From Planctomycetia bacterium (GTDB lineage: Bacteria; Planctomycetota; Planctomycetia; Pirellulales; UBA1268): a stretch of DNA of 15,209 nt. Positions 1 through 7,228 of the stretch are shown here, piece after piece. How positions within the stretch are numbered: the stretch's first letter is position 1; each line of letters starts with the position of its first letter. A model generated the notes under the pieces. The model saw only the letters and a list, made by a program, of their open reading frames with translations, searched no databases and was not told the DNA's origin. The DNA is taken from assembly GCA_009926295.1 (NCBI GenBank), contig RFPF01000053.1, positions 1 through 15,209 on the forward strand. Reading direction: 5' to 3'. A program made the translations under genes and the position numbers.

Positions 1-1109
1 GTGCGGCCCTGCCGGCGGCGCTCACCCTCGCCAATCTGCGGGCCTTTCGCCGCGCCCCGGCCAACGCGGCCGGCGGTCCCGAACCGCGCGTGTCGGCGCT
101 CGTACCTGCGCGCAACGAGGCGACCGCGATCGAGCGGCTCGCCCGGGCCGTGCTCGCCAGCCGCGGCGTGGATCTCGAACTCGTGGTGCTCGACGACGAC
201 TCGACCGACGGCACCGCTGCGATCATCGAGCGTCTCGCCGAGGAGGACCCCCGCGTGCGGCTGGTGCGCGGCGCGCCCCTGCCGCCGGGCTGGTGCGGCA
301 AGCAGCACGCGTGCTGGCAACTCGCCGGGGCCGCGACGCACGACACGTGGGTCTTTCTCGACGTCGACGTCGCGCCGGCGCCCGACGCGATCTCCCGTTC
401 GATCGCCTTCCTCGACGCCTCGGGCGCGGCGCTCGCGAGCGGCTTTCCGCGGCAGGCGACGGGCGCGTTCCTCGACTGGCTCCTCCTGCCGCTGATCCAC
501 TTCGTGCTGCTCGGCTTTCTCCCGCTCGCCCGCAGCAGGCGGGACAACTCGCCCGGGCTCGCCGCGGGCTGCGGCCAGTGGTTCGTCACGCGGCGACGCG
601 ACTACGAGCGGTCAGGGGGGCATGCCGCGATCCGGGCCTCGCTCCACGACGGCATCCAGCTGCCCCGCGCCTACCGGCGGGCCGGGCTGCCGACCGACAT
701 CTTCGACGCGTCCGACATCGCCTCCTGCCGGATGTATTCCCGCAGCCTCGACGTGTGGCGGGGCCTGGCAAAAAACGCGACGGAGGGCATCGGCTCGCCC
801 GCCACCATCCTGCCGTTCACGCTCCTGCTCGGGACGGGCCAGATCCTGCCCTTCGCACTCGTCGGTGCGGGCCTCGCCGTGGGCTGGCAGGGCTGGCCCG
901 CGTGGGTGATCGCCGCGGCAGGCTGCGCCTGCGGCCTCGCGATCCTCCCGCGGCTCGTCGAGGCGATGTGGTTCCGCCAAAGCATCGCGAGCGCCCTCGC
1001 GCAGCCGCTCGCGATCGCGGTGTTCCTCGCGATCCAGTGGTATGCGCTGGCTCGCAAAATTATCGGCCTCAAGACGACCTGGCGCGGGCGGCCGCTCGCG
1101 ATGCAGTGA
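1..1109 (+). CDS. Membrane-associated family 2 glycosyltransferase (5'-truncated)
   Basis: The reading frame is open from base 3 and its true start lies left of the window. The GTG at 90 is internal, because the residues before it (LPAALTLANLRAF) look like the end of an N-terminal membrane segment followed by a linker. The GT-A fold begins with VSALVPARNE, then the nucleotide-binding LDDDSTDGT and the metal-binding FLDVDV (DxD-type). GCGQWFVTRR and LHDGIQLPRAYRRAG match acceptor-side motifs of the family. One hydrophobic stretch (FLDWLLLPLIHFVLLGFLPL) interrupts the domain, and three more lie near the C-terminus before a basic end (TTWRGRPL). This layout resembles GT2 enzymes that glycosylate lipids, carotenoids or hopanoids at the inner membrane, such as the CruC/CrtQ or HpnB types. 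The acceptor cannot be told from sequence, and nothing nearby supports a carotenoid or hopanoid cluster. The gene converges on purK. Confidence 0.9.
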   Translation, partial: AALPAALTLANLRAFRRAPANAAGGPEPRVSALVPARNEATAIERLARAVLASRGVDLELVVLDDDSTDGTAAIIERLAEEDPRVRLVRGAPLPPGWCGKQHACWQLAGAATHDTWVFLDVDVAPAPDAISRSIAFLDASGAALASGFPRQATGAFLDWLLLPLIHFVLLGFLPLARSRRDNSPGLAAGCGQWFVTRRRDYERSGGHAAIRASLHDGIQLPRAYRRAGLPTDIFDASDIASCRMYSRSLDVWRGLAKNATEGIGSPATILPFTLLLGTGQILPFALVGAGLAVGWQGWPAWVIAAAGCACGLAILPRLVEAMWFRQSIASALAQPLAIAVFLAIQWYALARKIIGLKTTWRGRPLAMQ

Positions 1110-1160
1110 CGCACCGGTTCGTGGTCGCGACACATGCGCTTGGTCGTCGACCGCCCCGCG

Positions 1161-1175
1161 ATCCGGCGACCGGAT
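1161..1175. terminator. Candidate hairpin between convergent glycosyltransferase and purK
   Basis: ATCCGG-CGA-CCGGAT is a perfect 6-bp inverted repeat with a 3-base loop. It sits in the 125-bp gap between two converging genes, about 50 bp past the glycosyltransferase stop and about 60 bp past the purK stop. No T-run follows on either strand, so it is not a classic intrinsic terminator. In DNA this GC-rich, such a repeat can arise by chance. The rest of the gap (1110-1234) shows nothing else that I recognise. Confidence 0.3.
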
Positions 1176-1234
1176 ACGGGAAGCCCCGGGCGGCACGGCC
1201 GCGTCGAGGCAACGACAGGCGAGACGCCACCTTG

Positions 1235-2404
1235 TTACGGCGTACGGCACGCGAGCGCTCGGGCGCGGGTGACGTTCACGATCGCTTCTTCGATGGTCGG
1301 CGCGAGCGCGGTGAGGTGACCCATTTTGCGGCCCGGCCGCGGTTCCGATTTGCCGTAGAGCAGCAGGCTCACGCCGGGCACGGCGAGTGCCGCCTGCCAG
1401 TCGGGTTCGCCGCCCGCCCAGCACTCGCCGAGCAGATTGGCCATGGCGGCAGGGGCGAGCTGACGCACGGAGCCCAGCGGCAGGCCGCACAGGGCCCGCA
1501 CCTGCTGCTCGAACTGGCTCGTCTCGCAGGCCTCGATCGTGAGGTGGCCGGAGTTGTGGGGCCGGGGGGCGATCTCGTTGACGAGCATGGTTCCGGACCG
1601 CGTCACGAAAAACTCGACGCACGCGACACCCACGACGCCGAGCGCCTCGAGCAGCCGCGCGGTCAGGCTGCGGGCTTCGTCGAGAACGCGCCCGGGCAGC
1701 CCCGCCGGCGCCGAGGAGAGGTCGAGGATGTGGCGGCTGTGGACGTTCCGCGACGGCTCGAACACCGCCACCGCGCCGGTCGCGTCGCGGGCCGCCACGA
1801 CGGAGACCTCGCATTCGAAATCCACCCAGCCCTCGAGAACGCAGGGCGCGGGCCCGAGCTCGTCCCAGGCAGCGTTGACGGCGGCGATGGAATCGAGCCG
1901 TCGCTGCCCCTTGCCGTCGTAGCCGAAGGCGGCCGTCTTCAGCACCGCCGGCAGGCCGAGGTCCGCCACGGCCGCGACGACCTCCTCGCGCGACCGCACC
2001 ACCCTGTGGGGCGTGCACGGAAACCCGTTGTGCATCAGGAACGCCCGCTCCCTGGCCCGGTCCTGCGTCGTGAACAACACCTCGGGATTGGGCCGGCAGG
2101 GCACGACGGCGGCAAGCGCCCGCGCCGCCTCGATCGGCACATTTTCGAACTCGAAGGTCACCGCCGCGAGGCCGCTGGCGATCCGTGCGATCGCCGCTTC
2201 GTCGGTGAACTCCACGACGTGGACGCGGTCGGCGTGATGCGCCGCCGGACAGTCGGCCGCATCGGTGATCGCCTCCACGCGGTAGCCGAGACGCTTGGCC
2301 GCCATCGCGAACATGGCTCCGAGCTGTCCTCCTCCCAGCACGCCGAGCGTCGACCCCGGCGGCAGCGGAGCAGGGTTCACTTGTCGGAGGGACGGTCGGA
2401 CCAT
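1235..2404 (-). CDS. purK: N5-carboxyaminoimidazole ribonucleotide synthase
   Basis: PurK is the ATP-grasp enzyme that carboxylates aminoimidazole ribonucleotide with ATP and bicarbonate, giving N5-CAIR for PurE in cytoplasmic purine synthesis. The 389 residues match the usual family length. Seen in order: the N-terminal nucleotide-fold motif LGGGQLG (about 23-29), TFEFENVP (83-90), the ATP-binding loop GYDGKGQ (161-167), the metal/ATP site VNEIAPRPHNSGH (275-287), and the C-terminal YGK/GRKMGH region (350-363). The ATG at 2404 is chosen because GGAAGG lies 6 bases upstream; it overlaps the purE end by 28 bp. The alternative is the GTG at 2380, which forms a GTGA overlap with the purE stop and puts the protein start closer to the glycine-rich motif. 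Either start implies translation coupled to purE. The Arg common after GGGQLG is Ala here, a minor deviation. Confidence 0.96.
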   Translation of the reverse strand: MVRPSLRQVNPAPLPPGSTLGVLGGGQLGAMFAMAAKRLGYRVEAITDAADCPAAHHADRVHVVEFTDEAAIARIASGLAAVTFEFENVPIEAARALAAVVPCRPNPEVLFTTQDRARERAFLMHNGFPCTPHRVVRSREEVVAAVADLGLPAVLKTAAFGYDGKGQRRLDSIAAVNAAWDELGPAPCVLEGWVDFECEVSVVAARDATGAVAVFEPSRNVHSRHILDLSSAPAGLPGRVLDEARSLTARLLEALGVVGVACVEFFVTRSGTMLVNEIAPRPHNSGHLTIEACETSQFEQQVRALCGLPLGSVRQLAPAAMANLLGECWAGGEPDWQAALAVPGVSLLLYGKSEPRPGRKMGHLTALAPTIEEAIVNVTRARALACRTP

Positions 2405-2955
2405 TCGGAGCCTTCCGTCTCGGGCTTGTCCTGCAGCACCCGCTCCGTCTGCCGGCGACGGTAGGCGAGGAGTCTCTCCCTCAGCGCCCCGTCGTCGAGC
2501 GCGAGAACGGCGACCGCGAGCAGCGCCGCGTTCACCGCGCCGGCAGGACCGATCGCGAGCGTGCCCACCGGGACGCCCGCCGGCATCTGCACGATAGAAA
2601 GGAGTGAATCGACGCCGCGGAGCATCGAGCTTTCCACGGGAACCCCGAACACGGGCAGATGGGTCTGGGCCGCCATCATGCCGGGAAGGTGGGCCGCGCC
2701 CCCGGCTCCGGCGATGATCACCCTGAGTCCGCGGTCGGCGGCCGCCGCGGCGTAGTCCGCGAGTTTGCCGGGCGTGCGGTGGGCCGAGACGATCTGGCTT
2801 TCGTGCGCTACGCCGAACTCGGCCAGCACCTCGGCCGCCCGCCTGAGCGTCGCCCAGTCGGAGCGGCTCCCCATCACGATGCCGACGAGCGGCCTGACGG
2901 ATGGGGTGGTCGGGCTCACGGCTGTGGTCCGAAGGGCGGAATGAAACGGTCTCAT
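2377..2955 (-). CDS. purE: N5-carboxyaminoimidazole ribonucleotide mutase
   Basis: PurE moves the carboxyl group of N5-CAIR to C4 of the ring, giving CAIR; the adjacent purK marks this as the class I bacterial form. The core shows VGIVMGSRSDW (24-34), the substrate-binding SAHRTP (57-62), and GAGGAAHLPGM (83-93), which carries a conserved His, followed by GVPVESS and the glycine-rich NAALLA helix. At 192 residues it is longer than the usual 160-170. About 20 residues precede the core and a charged tail (roughly 165-192, ending SEWSDRPSDK) follows it; the tail is encoded partly in the overlap with purK. The ATG at 2955 is used. A GTG at 2919 would remove most of the N-terminal extension, but neither start has a good ribosome-binding site. 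The 5' end lies 36 bp from the start of the divergent sua5 gene, so the two must share a short control region. Confidence 0.96.
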   Translation of the reverse strand: MRPFHSALRTTAVSPTTPSVRPLVGIVMGSRSDWATLRRAAEVLAEFGVAHESQIVSAHRTPGKLADYAAAAADRGLRVIIAGAGGAAHLPGMMAAQTHLPVFGVPVESSMLRGVDSLLSIVQMPAGVPVGTLAIGPAGAVNAALLAVAVLALDDGALRERLLAYRRRQTERVLQDKPETEGSEWSDRPSDK

Positions 2956-2991
2956 CTTGCTCTCGGCGGTCCGGCGTTGCAACCTGAGGCG

Positions 2992-4038
2992 ATGTCCCGC
3001 CCGCTCCCCGATGTGCTGCCCGTTCGCTGGCCCGCCGACGCGACCTCGCCGCCACCGGAGACCGTCGCTGCCCTCGAGCGGGCCGCGAGCATCCTCGCCG
3101 GCGGCGGCCTCGTCGCGATCCCCACCGAGACGGTCTACGGGCTCGCCGCCGTCGCGACCGATGCCGACGCGGTCGAACGCATCTTCGCCGCCAAGGGGAG
3201 GCCGGCGACCAACCCGCTCATCGTCCACGTCGCCCACCCGGAGATGGCCCGCGGCCTGGCGGCCGCATGGCCCGAGGCGGCCGACCGTCTCACCGCGACG
3301 CTCTGGCCGGGGCCGCTCACCGTCGTCGTGCCGCGCTCCCCGCGGATTCCCGACGCCGTGACGGCCGGCGGCGGCACGGTGGCAGTCCGCTGCCCGAGCC
3401 ATCCGCTCACGCGGCTGCTCATCGAGATGGCGGGCGAACCGCTGGCCGCACCGAGTGCGAATCGTTCCCTCTCCGTCTCACCGACGACTGCCGCGCACGT
3501 GCTGGAGGGGCTCGGGAACAGGATCGACCTGATCCTCGACGCCGGCCCCTGCGTGCACGGCATCGAGTCGACCGTCGTCGACTGCACGACCGACCCACCG
3601 CTCGTCCTCCGCCCCGGTCCCATCACGCAGGCGCGGCTGACCGAGGCTCTCGGCATGCCCGTGGCCGCGCCGTCTGCCATCGCTCACGCCGGACCCGCCC
3701 GCGCACCGGGCCAGCTTCCCCGCCACTACGCGCCGCGGACGCCGCTGGAATTGTCCGACACCGCCTCCGAACGCGTCGGCTCGCTCCTGGCCGAGGGCCG
3801 GCGCGTCGGCTGGCTCACGGTCGCAGCCGACGCGCCGGCGACCCGTAGCCTCGCCGCCTCGCGTGACGTCGTCGTGGTGCCGATGCCGGCCGATCCGGCC
3901 GCGTACGCGGCGATGCTGTACGCCGCCCTCCACGCGCTCGACAAACGCGACCTCTCGACGATCGTCGTCGACACGCCACCCGACACCGACGGATGGAGGG
4001 CGGTCCGCGACCGCCTCTCCCGAGCCGCCACGGCGTGA
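2992..4038 (+). CDS. Threonylcarbamoyl-AMP synthase, two-domain Sua5 type
   Basis: This enzyme uses threonine, bicarbonate and ATP to make threonylcarbamoyl-adenylate, which the TsaD complex uses to form t6A37 in tRNAs reading ANN codons. The YrdC/TsaC domain fills about residues 20-220: IPTETVYGL (43-51), KGRPATNPLIVHV (68-80), LWPGPLT (104-110), APSANRS (153-159), SPTTA (163-167) and IESTVVD (191-197). The linker APGQLPRHYAP (238-248), which covers the active site in Sua5 proteins, and a C-terminal Sua5 domain follow. The total of 348 residues fits Sua5/YwlC rather than the short TsaC. The ATG at 2992 is chosen. An in-frame ATG at 2941 would add 17 unconserved residues and overlap the start of purE. 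The gene converges on the epimerase gene with a 17-bp gap. Confidence 0.95.
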   Translation: MSRPLPDVLPVRWPADATSPPPETVAALERAASILAGGGLVAIPTETVYGLAAVATDADAVERIFAAKGRPATNPLIVHVAHPEMARGLAAAWPEAADRLTATLWPGPLTVVVPRSPRIPDAVTAGGGTVAVRCPSHPLTRLLIEMAGEPLAAPSANRSLSVSPTTAAHVLEGLGNRIDLILDAGPCVHGIESTVVDCTTDPPLVLRPGPITQARLTEALGMPVAAPSAIAHAGPARAPGQLPRHYAPRTPLELSDTASERVGSLLAEGRRVGWLTVAADAPATRSLAASRDVVVVPMPADPAAYAAMLYAALHALDKRDLSTIVVDTPPDTDGWRAVRDRLSRAATA

Positions 4039-4049
4039 TTCGCTTCGGA

Positions 4050-4067
4050 CCGGCGCTAGGCCGCCGG
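4050..4067. terminator. Candidate shared hairpin at a convergent gene junction
   Basis: CCGGCG-CTAGGC-CGCCGG is a perfect 6-bp inverted repeat with a 6-base loop. It spans the stop codon of the leftward epimerase gene and lies 12 bp beyond the stop of the rightward sua5 gene. The converging genes are only 17 bp apart, so any terminator must overlap coding sequence as this one does. There is no T-run, and the GC-rich background makes chance occurrence plausible. Confidence 0.3.
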
Positions 4068-4967
4068 GGCGAGGATCTCGCGAAGCGCGGCCGCCAGTTC
4101 CGGATACTGGAACACGAAGCCGGTGTCGAGCGCCACCCGCGGGATCACCCGCTGCGAGGCGAAGAGCACCTGTGCGAATTCCCCGAACACCAGCCGCAGA
4201 CCGAGATACGGGGCCGGCATGAACGCGGGGCGGTGGAGTTGCCGGGCGAGGGCCCGCGTGAACTCGCTGTTCCGCGCCGGATTCGGGGCCACGGCGTTCA
4301 TCGGTCCCGAGATCGAGGCCGTCTCGGCCGCGTGAAGGTAGAGCCGCGCCAGGTCCGCGACGTGGATCCAGGGCATCCACTGCCGCCCGCTGCCCAGGGG
4401 GCCACCGGCACCGAGTTTGAAGGGCAGCAGCATCTTCGCCAGCGCACCCCCGCCGGCACCAAGCACGATGCCGGTTCGGGCGAGCACCACCCGCACCCCG
4501 GCCTTCTCCGCCGTGACGGCCTCGCCCTCCCAGTCGACGCACACGCGGGCGAGGAAGTCGTCGGCCGGCCCGGCCGACTCGGTGAGTTCCTCGTCGCCGC
4601 GATTCCCGTAAAAGCCCACCGCCGACGCCGACACAAGGACCCGCGGACGAACGACCGCCTGCGCGATCCCCTGCACAAGATGCCGGGTGCCAACCACCCG
4701 GCTGTCTCGGATCCGCGCCTTTTGAGCAGCGTTCCAGCGGCCCTCGGCCACCGACTCCCCGGCGAGGTGCAGGACGGTGTCGATCCCCTCGAACGCCTCG
4801 CGCGGCGGGGGACCCTGCATGGGGTCCCAGCGGATGATCCGGTCGACGAGGTGGCCGATGCGCGGCCGCGCCCGGTCTGGATCCCGAGAGAGCGCCACGG
4901 GGCGGTCCAGCAACCGCAGCAGCCGTGGGCCGACGAAGCCAGTCGCACCAGTGACCAACGCCTTCAT
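4056..4967 (-). CDS. TIGR01777/YfcH-like NAD(P)-binding epimerase-family protein
   Basis: This is a single-domain extended short-chain dehydrogenase/reductase of 303 residues, the normal family length. The dinucleotide-binding loop VTGATGFVG is at 5-13. VLHLAGESV (65-73) is the characteristic family signature, followed by SASAVGFYG (113-121), RTGIVLG (164-170) and WMPWIHVADL (197-206). The C-terminal segment EFAQVLFASQRVIP...GFVFQYPEL (about 263-291) is the DUF1731 region that separates this family from sugar-nucleotide epimerases. The active-site Tyr is in GFYG rather than a plain YxxxK, as is usual in this family. The natural substrate of the family is not established, and context gives no hint. 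The ATG at 4967 has AAAGG 7 bases upstream. It is divergent from the MFS gene and convergent with sua5. Confidence 0.92.
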   Translation of the reverse strand: MKALVTGATGFVGPRLLRLLDRPVALSRDPDRARPRIGHLVDRIIRWDPMQGPPPREAFEGIDTVLHLAGESVAEGRWNAAQKARIRDSRVVGTRHLVQGIAQAVVRPRVLVSASAVGFYGNRGDEELTESAGPADDFLARVCVDWEGEAVTAEKAGVRVVLARTGIVLGAGGGALAKMLLPFKLGAGGPLGSGRQWMPWIHVADLARLYLHAAETASISGPMNAVAPNPARNSEFTRALARQLHRPAFMPAPYLGLRLVFGEFAQVLFASQRVIPRVALDTGFVFQYPELAAALREILAPAA

Positions 4968-5012
4968 TGCCGTGCCTTTCGTCTCGGATTCGGGAAGTGA
5001 CGCCGCGCGGCT

Positions 5013-6374
5013 GTGACGCCACTCGGACGGCGGAAGTATAAACAGGCTGCCCGATCCTGGCCGTTCCCTCCCGCGTCCCCCGCCTTGCGTTCCCTCCTGC
5101 CGAAGCCCATCCGCGCCGCGATCGAGCCTCTGTTGCCGCGTGGAGCCCTGCGCCGCGACCTGTGGGCTTCGGCGGCCGACGCCACCGCGTTCAGCGTGAT
5201 GGTGGGATGCGGCGAGACCTACATCCCCGCATTCGCGCTGGCCCTCGGGCTCGGGCCGGTCGCCGTGGGCATGCTGGCGAGCCTGCCGATCCTGGCGGGC
5301 GCGGTCTTCCAGCTCATCACGCCGCTGGCCGTGGCGCGCCTCGGCACCAATCGTGGATGGTGCGTGGCCTGCACGCTGGTGCAGGCCGTCAGCTTCGTGC
5401 CGCTGATCGCATGGGCGGTCCGCGGCCACGCCGGGCTCTGGGAGCTGCTCCTCGCGGCGAGCGTCTACTGGTCGGCCGGAATGGCCGGCGGGCCGGCGTG
5501 GAACACCTGGATCGGGACGCTCGTTCCCGAACGGATGCGGACGGCCTTCTTCGCGCAGCGGAACCGGCTCGGGCAGTTCGGGGTGTTCGCGGGCTTCGTG
5601 GCCGGCGGGCTCGTCCTGCAGGTCTGCGAGGCGTACGACGCCACGCTGCTCGGCTTCGGCGTGATCTTCACGACGGCGGCGGTGTGCCGGCTGGTGTCGA
5701 CGCTGCTCCTGGCGAGCTGCCGCGAAATGCAGCGGCCCGAACCCTCACGCCCCGCCGCGAACGACGCGCCGTCGATCCCCGCACGGCTGCGGCGGGCCGT
5801 CGGCTCGATGGCCGGCTCGCCCTCGGGTGCGCTCGTGGCCTACGCCTGCGCACTGGCCTTCGCGGCGCATTTCTCCGGGCCGTATTTCACCCCCTACATG
5901 CTCCGCGAACTGGGTTTCTCTTACCACACGTTCATGCTCGTGATTGCGACGCAGTTCCTGGCCAAGGCGCTCGCGCTTCCCTGGCTGGGACGCCTCGGCG
6001 CGCGGCTCGGCCCTGTGGGGCTGATGCGGGCGGGAGGACTGGCCGTCATCCCGCTCGCGGCAGCGTGGCTCGTGTCGGCGAACGTGTGGTACCTCGTGGG
6101 CGTCCAATTCGCCGCCGGCTGCGCCTGGGCCGCCTATGAACTCGCCCTCGCGCTGCTGTTTTTCGACGCGGTGCCACACCGCGACCGCACGGCCGTGATC
6201 ACCGCCTACAACCTCGGGCTCGCGCTCGCGACGGTCGGAGGGGCCACCGCCGGCGGCATGCTCCTGGAAGCTTCCGGCGAGGACCGCACCGCGTATCTCG
6301 CGGTCTTCACGGTATCGAGCCTGCTCCGCGTGGCGGTCCTCCCGCTCCTGCAACGCGTCCGCTCCCTCGCGTAG
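5013..6374 (+). CDS. Major facilitator superfamily (MFS) transporter
   Basis: This is a polytopic inner-membrane protein of up to 453 residues, with hydrophobic segments consistent with about 12 helices in two halves separated by a hydrophilic loop (about 236-270). The stretch WNTWIGTLVPERMRTAFFAQRNR (163-185) resembles a cytoplasmic-loop signature (W-x-x-LVP-x-x-R...R-x-R) that I associate with a group of uncharacterised MFS proteins. Substrate and direction cannot be inferred. The start is uncertain. The GTG at 5013 is the outermost possibility and is given here. The first 24 codons (up to the TTG at 5085) use many A/T-ending codons such as CCA, GGA, TAT, AAA, GCT and CGA, unlike the rest of the gene, so 5085 may be the real start. 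Neither has a good ribosome-binding site. The stop is 10 bp from the end of the converging secreted-protein gene. Confidence 0.9.
   Translation: MTPLGRRKYKQAARSWPFPPASPALRSLLPKPIRAAIEPLLPRGALRRDLWASAADATAFSVMVGCGETYIPAFALALGLGPVAVGMLASLPILAGAVFQLITPLAVARLGTNRGWCVACTLVQAVSFVPLIAWAVRGHAGLWELLLAASVYWSAGMAGGPAWNTWIGTLVPERMRTAFFAQRNRLGQFGVFAGFVAGGLVLQVCEAYDATLLGFGVIFTTAAVCRLVSTLLLASCREMQRPEPSRPAANDAPSIPARLRRAVGSMAGSPSGALVAYACALAFAAHFSGPYFTPYMLRELGFSYHTFMLVIATQFLAKALALPWLGRLGARLGPVGLMRAGGLAVIPLAAAWLVSANVWYLVGVQFAAGCAWAAYELALALLFFDAVPHRDRTAVITAYNLGLALATVGGATAGGMLLEASGEDRTAYLAVFTVSSLLRVAVLPLLQRVRSLA
5035..5042. promoter_or_regulatory. Possible -10 region(s) between divergent epimerase and MFS genes
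   Basis: AGTATAAA is the only A/T-rich island in this GC-rich junction. Read leftward it gives TATACT (5040-5035), one base from the bacterial -10 consensus, with a 5' leader of about 60 bases to the epimerase ATG. Read rightward it gives TATAAA (5037-5042), which would suit an MFS start at the TTG at 5085 but would be internal to a gene starting at 5013. No convincing -35 box is visible for either direction. Confidence 0.25.
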
Positions 6375-6384
6375 GCCGCCATCT

Positions 6385-7080
6385 TCAGCCCGCGGGCATC
6401 CGCGACTCGTGCGCGAGGCTGTCGAGGAACGTGCGGGCGCGACCGTAGTCGCCGGCGGCGTAGTCGCCGACGTGCTGCTTGAGCACGTCGATGAACTTCG
6501 AGACGGTGTCCTGGATCTGCCTCATGTCCTCGAACTGCACGCTGCCACCAGACGCCGCGCGGTCGGCGAAGAGCCGGTCCAGCTCGGCGCGGTAGGGCTT
6601 GAAGATGTCGTCTCGCAGGACGGGCGGATACTCGATGTGTCCCGTGACCGGGTCGAGTTGGGTCGAGCCGAGACGGGGAGGGGCGGCCATCTTCGCCATC
6701 CGGATGGCCTGCTCCTGCGTGACAGGCGGCCCCGCCTCGGCGGCCCGGGCCTCGCGGTTGGTCTTCCGCATCTCGAAGTAGGTTTCGGTCCACTTCATGC
6801 GGTTGTCGATCTCCTTCGACTTGGCGTCCTCCCAGTTCTTGGCGGCCTCGGAATTCTTGAGGTTGGTGTAGCCCTCGGCTCGCACGACCGCGGCGATGCC
6901 ATCCGCCGCCCCCTGCTGGGCGGTCGAGGCCCAGCCTCCCATGCCCCAGCCGCCGCCACCCCAGCCGCCGCCCCACTGCGCGACCGCGTCGCCTGCGAAG
7001 AAGGCCGCGCTCGACGCGATCAGCGCGATCGCGGCGATCGCGCCGGGAATCCGTCGCATCTTTGGGGATGTCGAAGCCAT
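6385..7080 (-). CDS. Secreted Gly/Trp-rich protein of unknown function
   Basis: The product has 231 residues. It begins with a clear Sec signal peptide: basic MRR, a hydrophobic core (IPGAIAAIALIASSAAFFAG), then AVA|Q with cleavage after about residue 34. The mature protein starts with a Gly/Trp-rich patch (QWGGGWGGGGWGMGGW, 35-50). A helical, charged region follows (about 70-130), then LDPVTGHIEYPPVL (142-155), KPYRAELDRLF, and a C-terminal helix ending FLDSLAHESR. From memory, proteins combining such a signal peptide with a LDPxTGxIxxP...L and FLxSLAxE pattern recur in planctomycetes without an assigned function. I do not recognise a catalytic motif. The ATG at 7080 has GGAGG about 11 bases upstream; the ATG at 7059 is an alternative. 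The gene is divergent from the HEAT lipoprotein gene. Confidence 0.85.
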   Translation of the reverse strand: MASTSPKMRRIPGAIAAIALIASSAAFFAGDAVAQWGGGWGGGGWGMGGWASTAQQGAADGIAAVVRAEGYTNLKNSEAAKNWEDAKSKEIDNRMKWTETYFEMRKTNREARAAEAGPPVTQEQAIRMAKMAAPPRLGSTQLDPVTGHIEYPPVLRDDIFKPYRAELDRLFADRAASGGSVQFEDMRQIQDTVSKFIDVLKQHVGDYAAGDYGRARTFLDSLAHESRMPAG

Positions 7081-7132
7081 GGGCGGTGATGCCTCCGCAT
7101 GCCGGAAAAAGAGGACTGGCCAAAAGATCGTC

Positions 7133-7151
7133 CGGGCGGCAAAACTGCCCG
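7133..7151. other. Hairpin in the divergent control region
   Basis: CGGGCGG-CAAAA-CTGCCCG is a 7-bp stem (one G-U pair) with an A-rich 5-base loop. It lies between the divergent starts at 7080 and 7229, 53 and 77 bp away respectively. It could be an operator-like dyad or an RNA hairpin in the leader of the leftward gene. No T-run follows, so termination is unlikely. The sequence gives no direct evidence of function. Confidence 0.25.
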
Positions 7152-7170
7152 AACCATCCACGCCACACCG

Positions 7171-7178
7171 AGTATACT
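7171..7178. promoter_or_regulatory. Possible -10 element for the HEAT lipoprotein gene
   Basis: AGTATACT is a perfect palindrome in a GC-rich background. Its TATACT (7173-7178) is one base from the -10 consensus. It would start transcription near 7185 and give a leader of about 45 bases containing the GGAG ribosome-binding site of the gene at 7229. Because it is palindromic, it could also serve the leftward gene at 7080. No clear -35 box is seen. Confidence 0.3.
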
Positions 7179-7228
7179 CCGATGGTCGTGGCCGGGCGAA
7201 GTCGACTTGGAGAGAGGGCTGGAGAATC

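Noticed and set aside
293..2464. A long rightward open frame (over 700 codons) across the glycosyltransferase end and antisense to purK.
   Set aside because: The translation is Arg/Gly/Ala-rich with no motifs, and purK on the other strand explains the region fully. Long antisense frames are expected in DNA this GC-rich.
6935..6975. Short repeated tract of CC/GCC triplets that looks like a simple repeat.
   Set aside because: It is the coding sequence of the Gly/Trp-rich patch of the secreted protein, so the repetition is explained by the protein composition.
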